From: Candidatus Nomurabacteria bacterium
GTDB taxonomy: Bacteria; Patescibacteriota; Minisyncoccia; Phycocordibacterales; UBA10002
Direction: 5' to 3'
Length of the DNA: 39,637 nucleotides
Assembly (NCBI GenBank): GCA_943354745.1
Contig: CALRDB010000005.1
Location: forward strand, 1-39,637
Positions 16,789 through 25,751 of the stretch are shown one piece after another; positions within the stretch are counted from its first letter, which is position 1; each line of letters begins with the position of its first letter. Made by a program: the position numbers and the translations under genes. The notes below the pieces were generated by a model. The model saw only the letters and a program-made list of their open reading frames with translations. It ran no database searches and was not told the origin of the DNA.

Positions 16789-18332
16789 CACTTCAGGATA
16801 TAACCAGTTTGATGAAAAATGCTTCGGTCAAGGATACCGCCTTGGTCGAGAAAGCTTACCTATTTGCACAAGATGCGCACAAAAGTCATACGCGCTACTC
16901 GGGTGAGCCTTATTTCTTGCACCTGTTTGAAACAGCGAAGCTCATCGCTGAGCTGGGGGCCGATGCCTCTGCCATTGCTGCGGGATTCCTCCATGACACC
17001 ATCGAAGATGTAAGCGTCAAACCAGAGACAATACAAAAGGAATTCGGAAGCGAAGTCCTGGCACTCGTCGAAGGAGTAACGAAGCTCGGACAGCTTCGTT
17101 ACCGCGGTATCGATCGCTACTCGGAAAGCATGAGACGACTGTTTGTTGCTAGCTCAAAGGATCTTCGTGTACTTATCGTCAAGCTATGCGATCGTCTTCA
17201 TAATATGCGGACACTAAAGCATGTTCCAAAAGAGAAACAAAAACGCATCGCAATGGAAACACTTGAAATTTATGCCCCTATCGCATACCGGCTTGGTATC
17301 AGAAAAATTAACCGAGAACTGGAGGAATTATCGTTTCCTTTTGTCTATCCAGAGGAGCACAAGAAAGTTACCGAAACCCTTAAACGTAAGCACCCTGAGC
17401 TTTCAAAAAAACTTACTAAATTCCACAAGTCCCTATTAAAGGCACTTGTGCGCCAGTCTATTAAAGTTTCTTCGTCAAACCTTCGTCTAAAAAATCTATA
17501 CAGTTTGTACAATAAGCTAAAACACCGAGAGTGGGACTTTGGTAAAATATATGACACGCTTGCCATTCGAGTTATCGTACCAAGTATTGAGGACTGCTAT
17601 CAGTCACTTGGAGTGATCCATGGTCATTGGAGGCCACTACCGGGCCGAATAAAGGACTACATCGCCTTCCCTAAACCAAACGGCTATCGTTCGTTGCATA
17701 CCACCGTATTTACCGGTGACGGAGAAATTATTGAACTGCAGATCCGGACTGAGGAAATGCACAAAGAGTCCGAGTACGGTGTCGCCGCGCACTTTAGCTA
17801 TAAAGAGTCCTCAAGGAAGGAAAAAAATAAGAATAATGACGAGCAACTCTCTCGCATTGGACAACTCTACAAAGGTTTACTCTCCTGGCGCTCTAAAGGG
17901 ACCGGAAATGGAAGCATCTCATTCGAAAGTGATCGGAGTGGCATACCTCGCTGGGTTCAAGATCTTGGTGACTTGAATGCCGGTGCGGAGGAAAAAGAAT
18001 TTTGGGAGCAACTTCGAGGTGACTTTTTTAAAAATCGTATCTTTATTTTCACCCCGAAAGGTGACGTTGTAGACCTTCCGTTTGACTCGAGTCCTATAGA
18101 CTTCGCTTACTCCATTCACTCAGATATTGGAGACCACCTCGTGGGAGCAAAAGTGAATGGAAAGCTTATGCCTATCGACACGGAGCTTAAAAGTGGAGAC
18201 ATCGTTGAAATCCTTACGAAGAAAGGAGGGCGACCAACTGCAAAATGGATTGACATTGTCAAAACATCGGTTGCTAAGAAACATATAAGGGCCAGCCTAC
18301 AAAAACAAGACGAAAAGAAGCCACGACCTTAG
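16785..18332 (+). CDS. RelA/SpoT homologue 2 (bifunctional-type, intact HD)
   Basis: FLHDTIEDVSVK, KLCDRLHNMRTL, GRIKDYIAFPKPNGYRSLHTTVFTGDGEIIELQIRT; ATGA overlap with previous gene. Confidence 0.94.
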   Translation: MTLQDITSLMKNASVKDTALVEKAYLFAQDAHKSHTRYSGEPYFLHLFETAKLIAELGADASAIAAGFLHDTIEDVSVKPETIQKEFGSEVLALVEGVTKLGQLRYRGIDRYSESMRRLFVASSKDLRVLIVKLCDRLHNMRTLKHVPKEKQKRIAMETLEIYAPIAYRLGIRKINRELEELSFPFVYPEEHKKVTETLKRKHPELSKKLTKFHKSLLKALVRQSIKVSSSNLRLKNLYSLYNKLKHREWDFGKIYDTLAIRVIVPSIEDCYQSLGVIHGHWRPLPGRIKDYIAFPKPNGYRSLHTTVFTGDGEIIELQIRTEEMHKESEYGVAAHFSYKESSRKEKNKNNDEQLSRIGQLYKGLLSWRSKGTGNGSISFESDRSGIPRWVQDLGDLNAGAEEKEFWEQLRGDFFKNRIFIFTPKGDVVDLPFDSSPIDFAYSIHSDIGDHLVGAKVNGKLMPIDTELKSGDIVEILTKKGGRPTAKWIDIVKTSVAKKHIRASLQKQDEKKPRP

Positions 18333-18353
18333 TCGAAGGGTTTTTTGTCTAGA

Positions 18354-19385
18354 CTATAGTGAAAAGTTTTTAACGGAATAGAGATCTTCCGTGTTTTCTT
18401 CGATGACTTTTTCTTGGGGAGTTCGATCATCGAGTGCCTCTGGGACAGACTCAACAGACACAGCGGCAAGCTCTTGTCCTTCGGCTACTTTTCCCTCGAT
18501 TGCCTTTGCCTCAACAGAAGCAATGTGTCGATCAAGCATTTCGCTTGAACTCTTAGCTTTATTCGTCTCCATAAGTTGCAACAAAGTACGAAGATCGTCG
18601 TTAGAGAAAAAATCAATAAGTATTTTACCGCCAGCCTCAGAACGTTCGATTTTCACTCGAGTACCAAGCTGTTCGCGTAGCTTCTCTTCAAGAGCGTTGA
18701 GCTCAGGATCAATCACTAGATCTTTTTTTCTAGCACGATCATAAGCGATTCGTCTTGCGATATTTTCCGCCTCTCGAACGGTCACCTTCTTATACATGAT
18801 CTCTTTAAACAAGGTTAATTGTTCTTGAGGACGACCAGAAAGCATAAGGAGGGGTCTTGTGTGACCTTCGGATATTTTCCCCTGCGAAACGGCCGCCAGA
18901 ATCTCGTCGGAAAGATCGAGAATGCGAAGCGTATTGGATACATATTCGCGACTTTTTCCAACCTTTTTCCCGATTTCAGCGTGCTTCATGCCGAACTCTT
19001 GCGCGAGACGTTGAAACGCACGTGCTCGGTCCACGGAATTGATATCCTCTCGTTGTAAATTTTCAATAATCGCCAGTTCGAGCTTCTCACGATCGCTCTC
19101 TTCGCCTTGTCGGATCAGTACCGGGACCTGCGAAAGACCTGCAAGACGCGAGGCACGCAAACGACGCTCGCCGGAAATGAGCTCATACTCCGTAGCAAGA
19201 CCACCATCTTCCTTTTTAATCTCCCTTCTCGTTACCACGAGTGGTTGAAGAATTCCGTACATACGAATCGACTCAGCGAGCTCAGAAAGCTTCGCCTCAT
19301 CAAATTCACGCCGTGGCTGATATGGGTTCGGTTTTATTTTTTCGACCTCCACCCAAAACACTGCATTGTTAACAAACTGTGGCAT
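18354..19385 (-). CDS. parB: ParB/Spo0J chromosome partitioning protein
   Basis: IKPNPYQPRREFDEAKLSELAESIRMYGILQPLVV, YELISGERRLRASRLAGL. Confidence 0.95.
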   Translation of the reverse strand: MPQFVNNAVFWVEVEKIKPNPYQPRREFDEAKLSELAESIRMYGILQPLVVTRREIKKEDGGLATEYELISGERRLRASRLAGLSQVPVLIRQGEESDREKLELAIIENLQREDINSVDRARAFQRLAQEFGMKHAEIGKKVGKSREYVSNTLRILDLSDEILAAVSQGKISEGHTRPLLMLSGRPQEQLTLFKEIMYKKVTVREAENIARRIAYDRARKKDLVIDPELNALEEKLREQLGTRVKIERSEAGGKILIDFFSNDDLRTLLQLMETNKAKSSSEMLDRHIASVEAKAIEGKVAEGQELAAVSVESVPEALDDRTPQEKVIEENTEDLYSVKNFSL

Positions 19386-19422
19386 GTAAATAACTTCTAG
19401 CTGATAGGTTAAAGAAAAAATG

Positions 19423-19480
19423 TGTCATTCCTGCGTAAGCAGGAATCCAGTCTTTCCTCCTCCCCTCTTTAGAGGGGAGG
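19423..19480. repeat. Composite intergenic repeat: GTCATTCC..GGAATCCAG hairpin plus CCTCCCCTCTTTAGAGGGGAGG palindrome
   Basis: Direct reading of two adjacent inverted repeats. Confidence 0.85.
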
Positions 19481-19625
19481 ATTGAGGTGGGGTGGTGTTA
19501 TTTTTACTCCTCCAATTGTACCACATGCACAATCAATGCAAAATTAAATTGCTGTGAACAGTTTTATTGCCTGCCCGTTGCACTCGGCTTGAAGCAGAGT
19601 GCTTTTCGGGGTAAAGTATCAAGGC

Positions 19626-19860
19626 GCCGGGATGGCGGAATTAGCAGACGCACGGGACTCCCGCCCGCCTTGACTTCGCCGATTGAAAACAATATATGCT
19701 GGGGTGGCGGAATTGGCAGACGCACAGGACTCAAAATCCTGCGATGGCAACATCATGAGGGTTCGATGCCCTCCCCCAGCACCACACTCGTCAAGGCGAA
19801 GTCGGGCAGGCAAAATCCCGCGATGGCAACATCATGAGAGTGCAAGTCTCTCTCCCGGCA
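19626..19860 (+). other. Interrupted tRNA-Leu(CAA)-like gene: 5' half 19626-19659, 151-bp insert 19660-19810, 3' half 19811-19860
   Basis: Joined halves give an 84-nt tRNA with paired acceptor GCCGGGA/TCCCGGC, anticodon stem CGGGA/TCCCG, T-stem GAGAG/CTCTC; loops altered (18G to A, 55T to G). Confidence 0.75.
19698..19784 (+). tRNA. tRNA-Leu (anticodon CAA), CCA encoded
   Basis: Acceptor GCTGGGG/CCCCAGC, anticodon loop CTCAAAA, T-loop TTCGATG, A-CCA. Confidence 0.94.
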
Positions 19861-19931
19861 CCGCTTTCCTTTCCCCTCTCCCCCTTTCTAAGGGGGAGAT
19901 TAAGAGGGGGTTGGCATTCTCTTCAGAAATT

Positions 19932-22316
19932 TTATAATTTTCTCACAACTCCCTTATCCGCATCCACCTCTACCATATCTCCGTCTTTCAGAACTTTGGT
20001 GGCAATCTTGGTGCCGATGATGCAGGGCTTTTTGAGTTCGCGGGCAGTAATCGCGGCGTGGGAAGTAATACCCCCTTCGTCTGTCACAATCGCACTCGCC
20101 TTTGAAAAAAGAGGAAGAAAAGAAAGATTTGTTGTCGTTGCGATAAGAATATCTCCTTCGTTGAAATTCTCAGCATCGGTCCTTATATTTAAAATGACCT
20201 TCGCAGTTCCACGAACAAGACCTGGGAAAGCCACTATTCCTTTGATTTTAGTGTCAGCAATGGTCGCATCCGCCTTTTTGATATGTTTAACGTCAAAATC
20301 ATAATCGACAACGCCTGCATGGGAGAAAACTTTAGAATAGACCCGCCGCGAAGCCAGTGTAACCTGAGAAGGAAGCGGAGTTTCTTTTTGCAGAAAATCC
20401 AACAACTCTTGACGCATACAGTACACTACCTCACCGATGGTCCGCCCTGCCCTCTGTCCTATTTCCATATACAGATGTCTTGCGAAAAAATAGCTTTTTT
20501 GCCGAATATCGTTTCGATACTCGCGCAAAAACGCGACTTGCTCTATCGCTTCCACAATATGTCGTACGTCCTCCGATAAATGGACTTTAGTTTCAAGTAC
20601 CTGAGCCAATTTCTCGGGCTTATATGCCCTATTTTCCTCCCGTAACTGCTTATACATATTTTCAAAGTGAGTATACGAAAGAGGCTCCTCATCCATGTTA
20701 AGAATGGAAAAATACGAAAACTCCTGAGTTATGGCTTCAAGACAAGCCTTAAAATTTTCATCATTCGCCGACAAATTACGCAGTCTTTCCTGAAGAAGTC
20801 TTGTTGCGGTCTTTTGTTTTGGAATAAGCGCGGAATTAAGAATCTCCGCAAAAGACGGACCCTGTTCTCTTTTTAATTTTTCTACTTCACTCGTCAGGGC
20901 TTCATCAAGAATAAAGATAAGCCAGATATAGTGCATCCAGTGGTCTTCTTGCTCTATAAAAGCCTGTAGCACGTCTGACAGCTTATTGTCCGTCATTTTC
21001 GAAAAGTCGGTACTACCTAGCTTTTGGGAAGTACGGAGAAAAGATTCAAATACTTTCTCGCCCATTCCAAAGAGTTTTTGGAATCCCGTTTTCTTAATTG
21101 TTTCAATCAGGACATTCTGACACTCAAAAAGCTGCGTTTCATCAACAAAACCTGCTCCCATTGAATCTCTCAGTTCAATAATCTGGTCGGGAAAGGAAAC
21201 ACCGAACAGCTCTTCAAATTTGAAACTTCCATAACACCAATTTTCTGCAAGACGAACGGAATGCCCTTTTGACCAAATCTTTTTCCAAACCTGTCCAGTT
21301 ACAACCCTCTTTGAAAGTGTCGTAATCGGTCGGCTTTGGAGAATATAGAACTTGCCTTTGGCCAGTGCCCACTCGATGTCGCAAGGAAAGCCATAATGTT
21401 TTTCAATTTTAAGGATGAGTTCCGAAAGCTCTAGGATTTGTTCGTCTGAGAGTTTTTGTTCTGACATTTTCTTTTCGGGAACATCCTGCCACTCATTTCG
21501 CTCTTGAATTCCTTCTTTCTGAAATCCCTCTCCGCCGAAGACGGCGGTACTCCCTTTTACAAAGGGAGAATAGGAAGAGCGGACTAACTGCTTGCTCTGC
21601 TCGGAGATATTTTTATCAAGTATGTGGTGAGGCTGTTTTTCCACCACATACGAATCTGGGGTAATTTGTCCGGACACTATTGCCTCGCCAAGTCCGAAGC
21701 CAGCCTCGATGATCAGCTGATTGTGATCTTCAGTGACGGGGTGCACCGAAAAGGCGATACCGGACACTTCACTCTCCACCATTTTCTGTACCACGACAGC
21801 TACACCTATTTTGAGGTCATGTAATCCTTTTTCAAGGCGATAGAAGATTGCGCGTGGCGTAAAAAGCGACGCCCAACATTTCTGTACGTTCTTGAGTAAA
21901 TCTCTCTCAGTCGTATTGAGGAAACTATCAAGCTGTCCCGCCCATGCCGCGCTTGCCGAATCTTCTGCCGTGGCGGAGGAGCGCACAGCTACATATTTCG
22001 CGCCAAGTTTCTTAAACTCCCTTTTTATTTCAATTGCAATATCTTCCGGCATTGCCTCCGAAAGGATGAGGGCCTGTATTTCTTCCGAAGCGTTCTCTAC
22101 CGTGTGCATTTCCTTGTGATTCACTTTATGTAAAAGGGCATCAATCTCCACATTCAAATCCGATTCCTTTAAAAATCGTTCGAAGGAAGGAGTAAGTACG
22201 ACAAAACCGTCCGGTACGGAAATCCCTACCCCAGTCATTTCCCCGAGCGAGGATCCCTTGCCACCCGTAACAGAAACATCACTCTTAGAGATATCCTTGA
22301 ATGGTCTAACAAACAT
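19932..22316 (-). CDS. PEP-synthase/rifampin-phosphotransferase-like dikinase
   Basis: N-terminal PPDK_N-type GGKGSSLGEM, EVSGIAFSVHPVTEDHNQLIIEA; C-terminal swivelling domain TDEGGITSHAAITARELKKPCIIGT at the very C-terminus, no TIM barrel after it. Confidence 0.85.
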   Translation of the reverse strand: MFVRPFKDISKSDVSVTGGKGSSLGEMTGVGISVPDGFVVLTPSFERFLKESDLNVEIDALLHKVNHKEMHTVENASEEIQALILSEAMPEDIAIEIKREFKKLGAKYVAVRSSATAEDSASAAWAGQLDSFLNTTERDLLKNVQKCWASLFTPRAIFYRLEKGLHDLKIGVAVVVQKMVESEVSGIAFSVHPVTEDHNQLIIEAGFGLGEAIVSGQITPDSYVVEKQPHHILDKNISEQSKQLVRSSYSPFVKGSTAVFGGEGFQKEGIQERNEWQDVPEKKMSEQKLSDEQILELSELILKIEKHYGFPCDIEWALAKGKFYILQSRPITTLSKRVVTGQVWKKIWSKGHSVRLAENWCYGSFKFEELFGVSFPDQIIELRDSMGAGFVDETQLFECQNVLIETIKKTGFQKLFGMGEKVFESFLRTSQKLGSTDFSKMTDNKLSDVLQAFIEQEDHWMHYIWLIFILDEALTSEVEKLKREQGPSFAEILNSALIPKQKTATRLLQERLRNLSANDENFKACLEAITQEFSYFSILNMDEEPLSYTHFENMYKQLREENRAYKPEKLAQVLETKVHLSEDVRHIVEAIEQVAFLREYRNDIRQKSYFFARHLYMEIGQRAGRTIGEVVYCMRQELLDFLQKETPLPSQVTLASRRVYSKVFSHAGVVDYDFDVKHIKKADATIADTKIKGIVAFPGLVRGTAKVILNIRTDAENFNEGDILIATTTNLSFLPLFSKASAIVTDEGGITSHAAITARELKKPCIIGTKIATKVLKDGDMVEVDADKGVVRKL

Positions 22317-22328
22317 ATTAGAAACGCA

Positions 22329-22817
22329 TTATATCATCCTGAGCGCGGCGCGAGAGGCAGAGCCTCCGGCGTCGATTTTTGTACCGGAACGAGCCTTCGC
22401 TTCGGCGAGTGTATTTACGGTAAGTACACCGAAGCCGATGGGTATAGAATACTTCAGCATTACCTCCATGATGCCTCGCGACACTTCTCCAGCGACATAG
22501 TAGTAGTGGTCGGTCTCGCCTTTAATGACACATCCGAGAGCGATGAGCGCATCGTACTTCCCTGTCTTCGCAAATTGCTGGCACGCAAGAGGAATCTCAA
22601 ACGAGCCCGGAACATACCGAACGGTAATATTCTCCTCCTGCGCCCCGTTTGTTCGGAGTTCCTTAAGTGCACCCAGAAGAAGCCGTGAGGTAATATCTGC
22701 ATTAAACTCGGCTACGGCAATCCCGATATACAGTTCTTTACTGTGTGTGTTTCCTTGCCCCGCACCAAATCCACCAATGCGAGGATGTACCAACCTAGTT
22801 GCAATTTTGCGTTGCAT
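22329..22817 (-). CDS. ribH: 6,7-dimethyl-8-ribityllumazine synthase
   Basis: VAEFNADITSRLL, VPGSFEIPLACQQFAKTGKYDALIALGCVIKGETDHYYYV. Confidence 0.95.
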   Translation of the reverse strand: MQRKIATRLVHPRIGGFGAGQGNTHSKELYIGIAVAEFNADITSRLLLGALKELRTNGAQEENITVRYVPGSFEIPLACQQFAKTGKYDALIALGCVIKGETDHYYYVAGEVSRGIMEVMLKYSIPIGFGVLTVNTLAEAKARSGTKIDAGGSASRAALRMI

Positions 22818-22825
22818 CGTTGTAA

Positions 22826-23455
22826 TTATCTTAGTCGTTTCTTCTTTTTAGATTTGGTGCTGGGGGTTGCATAGGAAATTACTTGTTTTGCGCGCTGTCT
22901 TCCTAAAATGTCAGTCTCAATATTTACAATATCGCCGACCGCACGTTTCTTCCAATTCGTGTGCTCTACCGTGTACGGTATAAGTGCAACCGCAAACCAG
23001 TTCTCTCCGACATCAGCAATGGTTAGGCTGACACCGTCAATCGCAACCGACCCTTTTTTTACCATTTTTTCGATCATATCTCCGGTTGTTTCTATCTTAA
23101 ACAATATGTCTCCTTTCTCATGCACCCCCGCGGCTATTTGCCCAACACCTTCGACATGTCCGGTAACCAAATGGCCGTCTAGAGAGTCACCGAAGCGAAG
23201 ACTTTGCTCGAGATTTAGCACCTCTCCTTTCTTCCACCAGCGAACCGTCGTCTGACGAAGTGTTTCGGGAATATACTCAAAAATAAGCTCTTTTTTTCGC
23301 ACGCCTCTAATGGTTGAACAAATGCCGTTCACCGAAATACTTTGCCCCAAAGAGATCTTAACCCCTTTCGGAATGGCAACAGAAACACCCAGATTTCCAG
23401 CCCTTTTCTCGACCGAAATGACTTTTGTCGTTTTTTTGATGATACCCGTAAACAT
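22826..23455 (-). CDS. ribE: Riboflavin synthase alpha chain
   Basis: MFTGIIKKT, SLGQSISVNGICST, GHLVTGHVEGVGQI, SVAIDGVSLTIADV. Confidence 0.93.
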   Translation of the reverse strand: MFTGIIKKTTKVISVEKRAGNLGVSVAIPKGVKISLGQSISVNGICSTIRGVRKKELIFEYIPETLRQTTVRWWKKGEVLNLEQSLRFGDSLDGHLVTGHVEGVGQIAAGVHEKGDILFKIETTGDMIEKMVKKGSVAIDGVSLTIADVGENWFAVALIPYTVEHTNWKKRAVGDIVNIETDILGRQRAKQVISYATPSTKSKKKKRLR

Positions 23456-23552
23456 ACGATAGAAATATACTATGCTTCCTAGAGAGAAATGCAACGATAC
23501 GTTCATTGCACCATTGACAGTGTCCACGGAAACTGGTATCAATCTGGCTAGA

Positions 23553-24068
23553 ATGAAATTTATTTTACATTGCAGTAATCGGATTACCGAACCTGGAGAA
23601 TCAAAAGTCTTAGGAGCACATCCGTTACCGGACCCATCAGTTATGGAGGAAGCCGCTGATATGTTGGTTCCTACGGCCTATCGGCTTAACCTTGATCCAT
23701 TCGACGCCATCTTCGCGGAAGTAAGTCCGCAATGCTTTGCGGTAGCCGCGCTTCTCTGCCAACTCTTTCAGACACAACGGTTTGAGCCTATGGTGAGCCT
23801 GAGCGCGCATATTGGCGAAACACCTGCTATTGTGAAGGAGCGCATAACACAAACAATTCAAAGGGTGGCGCAACAAGAAAGAATGCGGAGCGTTATCTAT
23901 CTCACATCTGACGTTGCCGCACTTGTCACCCTTCAGTGTCTCGCAAGTGGCGATCAGGAGCTGGCAAAAATTGAGCGTGCAATGGCAGGCAGGGGTGCCC
24001 CGATATCAATGTTTAGTATTTTCGAGTATCAGCACCCTGGAGTGATCTCCCAACTCAAACACGTCTAG
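23553..24068 (+). CDS. Hypothetical protein
   Basis: ORF with 3' terminator; faint resemblance to the histidine-phosphatase fold only. Confidence 0.55.
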   Translation: MKFILHCSNRITEPGESKVLGAHPLPDPSVMEEAADMLVPTAYRLNLDPFDAIFAEVSPQCFAVAALLCQLFQTQRFEPMVSLSAHIGETPAIVKERITQTIQRVAQQERMRSVIYLTSDVAALVTLQCLASGDQELAKIERAMAGRGAPISMFSIFEYQHPGVISQLKHV

Positions 24069-24081
24069 AGAGAAAAAGTCT

Positions 24082-24112
24082 CCGCAAACTCTTCGGGGTT
24101 TGCGGTTTTTTT
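24082..24112 (+). terminator. Rho-independent terminator
   Basis: CCGCAAAC tcttcggg GTTTGCGG + TTTTTTT. Confidence 0.88.
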
Positions 24113-24127
24113 ATAGAAACAAATATC

Positions 24128-25042
24128 ATGGGACCCATAACAAAAAAGCAAATCAGTATAGCCATTGTCGGTCCGACAGCGGTAGGGAAAAGCTCGCTTG
24201 CCATAGCCCTCGCTAGGAAATATAACGGCGAGATTATTTCTGCTGATTCAAGGCAAGTGTATAAAGGGCTCGATATCGGGACAGGAAAAGTGACTAAAAA
24301 AGAAATGTCGGGAGTCCCCCACCATATGCTTGATATCGTAAGTCCGAAAAAACAGTATTCTGTGGCCGAGTTTCAAAAAATAGGAAGAGAGAAAATAACG
24401 GACATTTTTTCCCGCGGGAAATTGCCAATTATCTGCGGAGGAACGGGGCTTTACGTAGATTCCCTTCTTAAAAATAGTCAGTTCCCGCAGGTCACACCAA
24501 ACGAAGAACTTCGGGCCCGCTTGGAAGAAAAGACGACCGCCGAACTTTTTCAGATAGTGAAGGGCCTTGACCCGAGGCGAGCTGAGACGATAGACCCGCA
24601 TAACCCTCGTCGGCTTGTCCGTGCGATTGAAATCGCCACGGCACTCGGCAGTGTTCCGAACGTACAACTAACAACTAGCAACTCACGACAAAGGGTTCTG
24701 TGGATTGGGCTAACGCTTCCGCCTGAGGAGCTAAAAAAAAGAATAGCCGACCGGCTTGAAACACGCTTGAAGACCGGAATGATACAAGAAGCAAAAAAAC
24801 TTCACACACTGGGTTTGTCATGGAAACGTATGGAGGAGCTCGGCCTAGAGTATCGGTATCTTGCCCGTTTTCTACAAGGCAACATAACAAAAGAGGAAAT
24901 GATTACTTCACTTCAGTCCGAAATTTGGCACTACGCCAAACGCCAGATGACCTGGTTTAGGCGGAATGAGGAAATTACGTGGTTTACTCCGCATAACGCC
25001 TTACAAATTATGACCACAGTTGGGAATTTTCTACGGGCATAG
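24128..25042 (+). CDS. miaA: tRNA dimethylallyltransferase
   Basis: IVGPTAVGKSSLAIALARKYNGEIISADSRQVYKGLDIGTGK, GGTGLYVDSLL. Confidence 0.96.
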   Translation: MGPITKKQISIAIVGPTAVGKSSLAIALARKYNGEIISADSRQVYKGLDIGTGKVTKKEMSGVPHHMLDIVSPKKQYSVAEFQKIGREKITDIFSRGKLPIICGGTGLYVDSLLKNSQFPQVTPNEELRARLEEKTTAELFQIVKGLDPRRAETIDPHNPRRLVRAIEIATALGSVPNVQLTTSNSRQRVLWIGLTLPPEELKKRIADRLETRLKTGMIQEAKKLHTLGLSWKRMEELGLEYRYLARFLQGNITKEEMITSLQSEIWHYAKRQMTWFRRNEEITWFTPHNALQIMTTVGNFLRA

Positions 25043-25066
25043 AATATGCTATGATGCCTTCGTCAA

Positions 25067-25140
25067 GGGCGATTAGTTAAGTGGTATAACAAGAGTCTCC
25101 AAAACTCTGGTCGGAGGTCCGATTCCTCCATCGCCCGCCA
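25067..25140 (+). tRNA. tRNA-Trp (anticodon CCA), 3' CCA encoded
   Basis: Acceptor GGGCGAT/ATCGCCC, anticodon loop CTCCAAA. Confidence 0.93.
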
Positions 25141-25179
25141 GTAAAGATCTCATCTGAAAACTGAAAAATCTTAACCTAT

Positions 25180-25629
25180 ATGAAACTTTACCACGGGTCA
25201 AAACAGAGGCTTGACCGAATTGAAAGTAGGCACGCAAATAAAGGAGATGTTGAGGTGCCTGAAGATGAACTTCTGAACGGTATTTATCTCACGCCAAACT
25301 ATGGATTTGCCGTAGCTATGGCCATACGACCAGAAAATAGCTCAATTTCAATTGATGAAAAGAAGGCACAAATTACTTTTGAAAAGCCTGAATTGTTTCA
25401 ACCAGCAGAGGATATTTTTATATATACTTTTGATTCGACACATATCCCAGCGGAAAATCTTAAATATGTCGACGAATTTCAACTTGTGGTGCTTGGAATG
25501 GATGCTTTGATTCCTGAGGAAGTAAGCGAAGCAAAAGCCTCAAAAGTATTGGACTATTATGAATTGACCAACTGGAAGCAAAACAATGAACCTACACAGG
25601 AAAGCCGAAATGAGTTCAAATTGAAATAA
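25180..25629 (+). CDS. Putative ADP-ribosyltransferase-fold protein
   Basis: MKLYHGSKQRLDRI...LLNGIYLTPNYGFAVAMA resembles the YHGS...GxYxTxxxxxA pattern of ART-like proteins. Confidence 0.45.
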   Translation: MKLYHGSKQRLDRIESRHANKGDVEVPEDELLNGIYLTPNYGFAVAMAIRPENSSISIDEKKAQITFEKPELFQPAEDIFIYTFDSTHIPAENLKYVDEFQLVVLGMDALIPEEVSEAKASKVLDYYELTNWKQNNEPTQESRNEFKLK

Positions 25630-25646
25630 GTGAGCTTACATAAGAA

Positions 25647-25669
25647 AAAACCGCCAGAGGGCGGTTTTT
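25647..25669. terminator. Rho-independent terminator (bidirectional)
   Basis: AAAACCGCC agag GGCGGTTTT. Confidence 0.82.
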
Positions 25670-25680
25670 GTATTTCTGGA

Positions 25681-25751
25681 TCCCGCATCAGGTGCGGGAT
25701 AACACAAATATAGTCCCCCGTATCAAGTACGGGGTCCTTATTTTGTGTTAT
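25681..25751. repeat. Two hairpins TCCCGCA-TCAGG-TGCGGGA and CCCCGTA-TCAAG-TACGGGG, the second nested in ATAACACAAA/TTTGTGTTAT arms
   Basis: Direct reading; arms differ but stay complementary. Confidence 0.9.

Noticed and set aside
18354-19385. parS site near parB
   Set aside because: No TGTTTCACGTGAAACA-like sequence noticed by eye in the flanks; needs a computed search.
19660-19810. Group I intron in tRNA-Leu
   Set aside because: The 151-bp insert is mostly another tRNA with short flanks and shows no recognisable group I core.
19619-19813. Minus-strand ORF GGGHRTLMMLPSQDFESCASANSATPAY
   Set aside because: Antisense translation of tRNA-Leu sequence, a well-known spurious ORF type.
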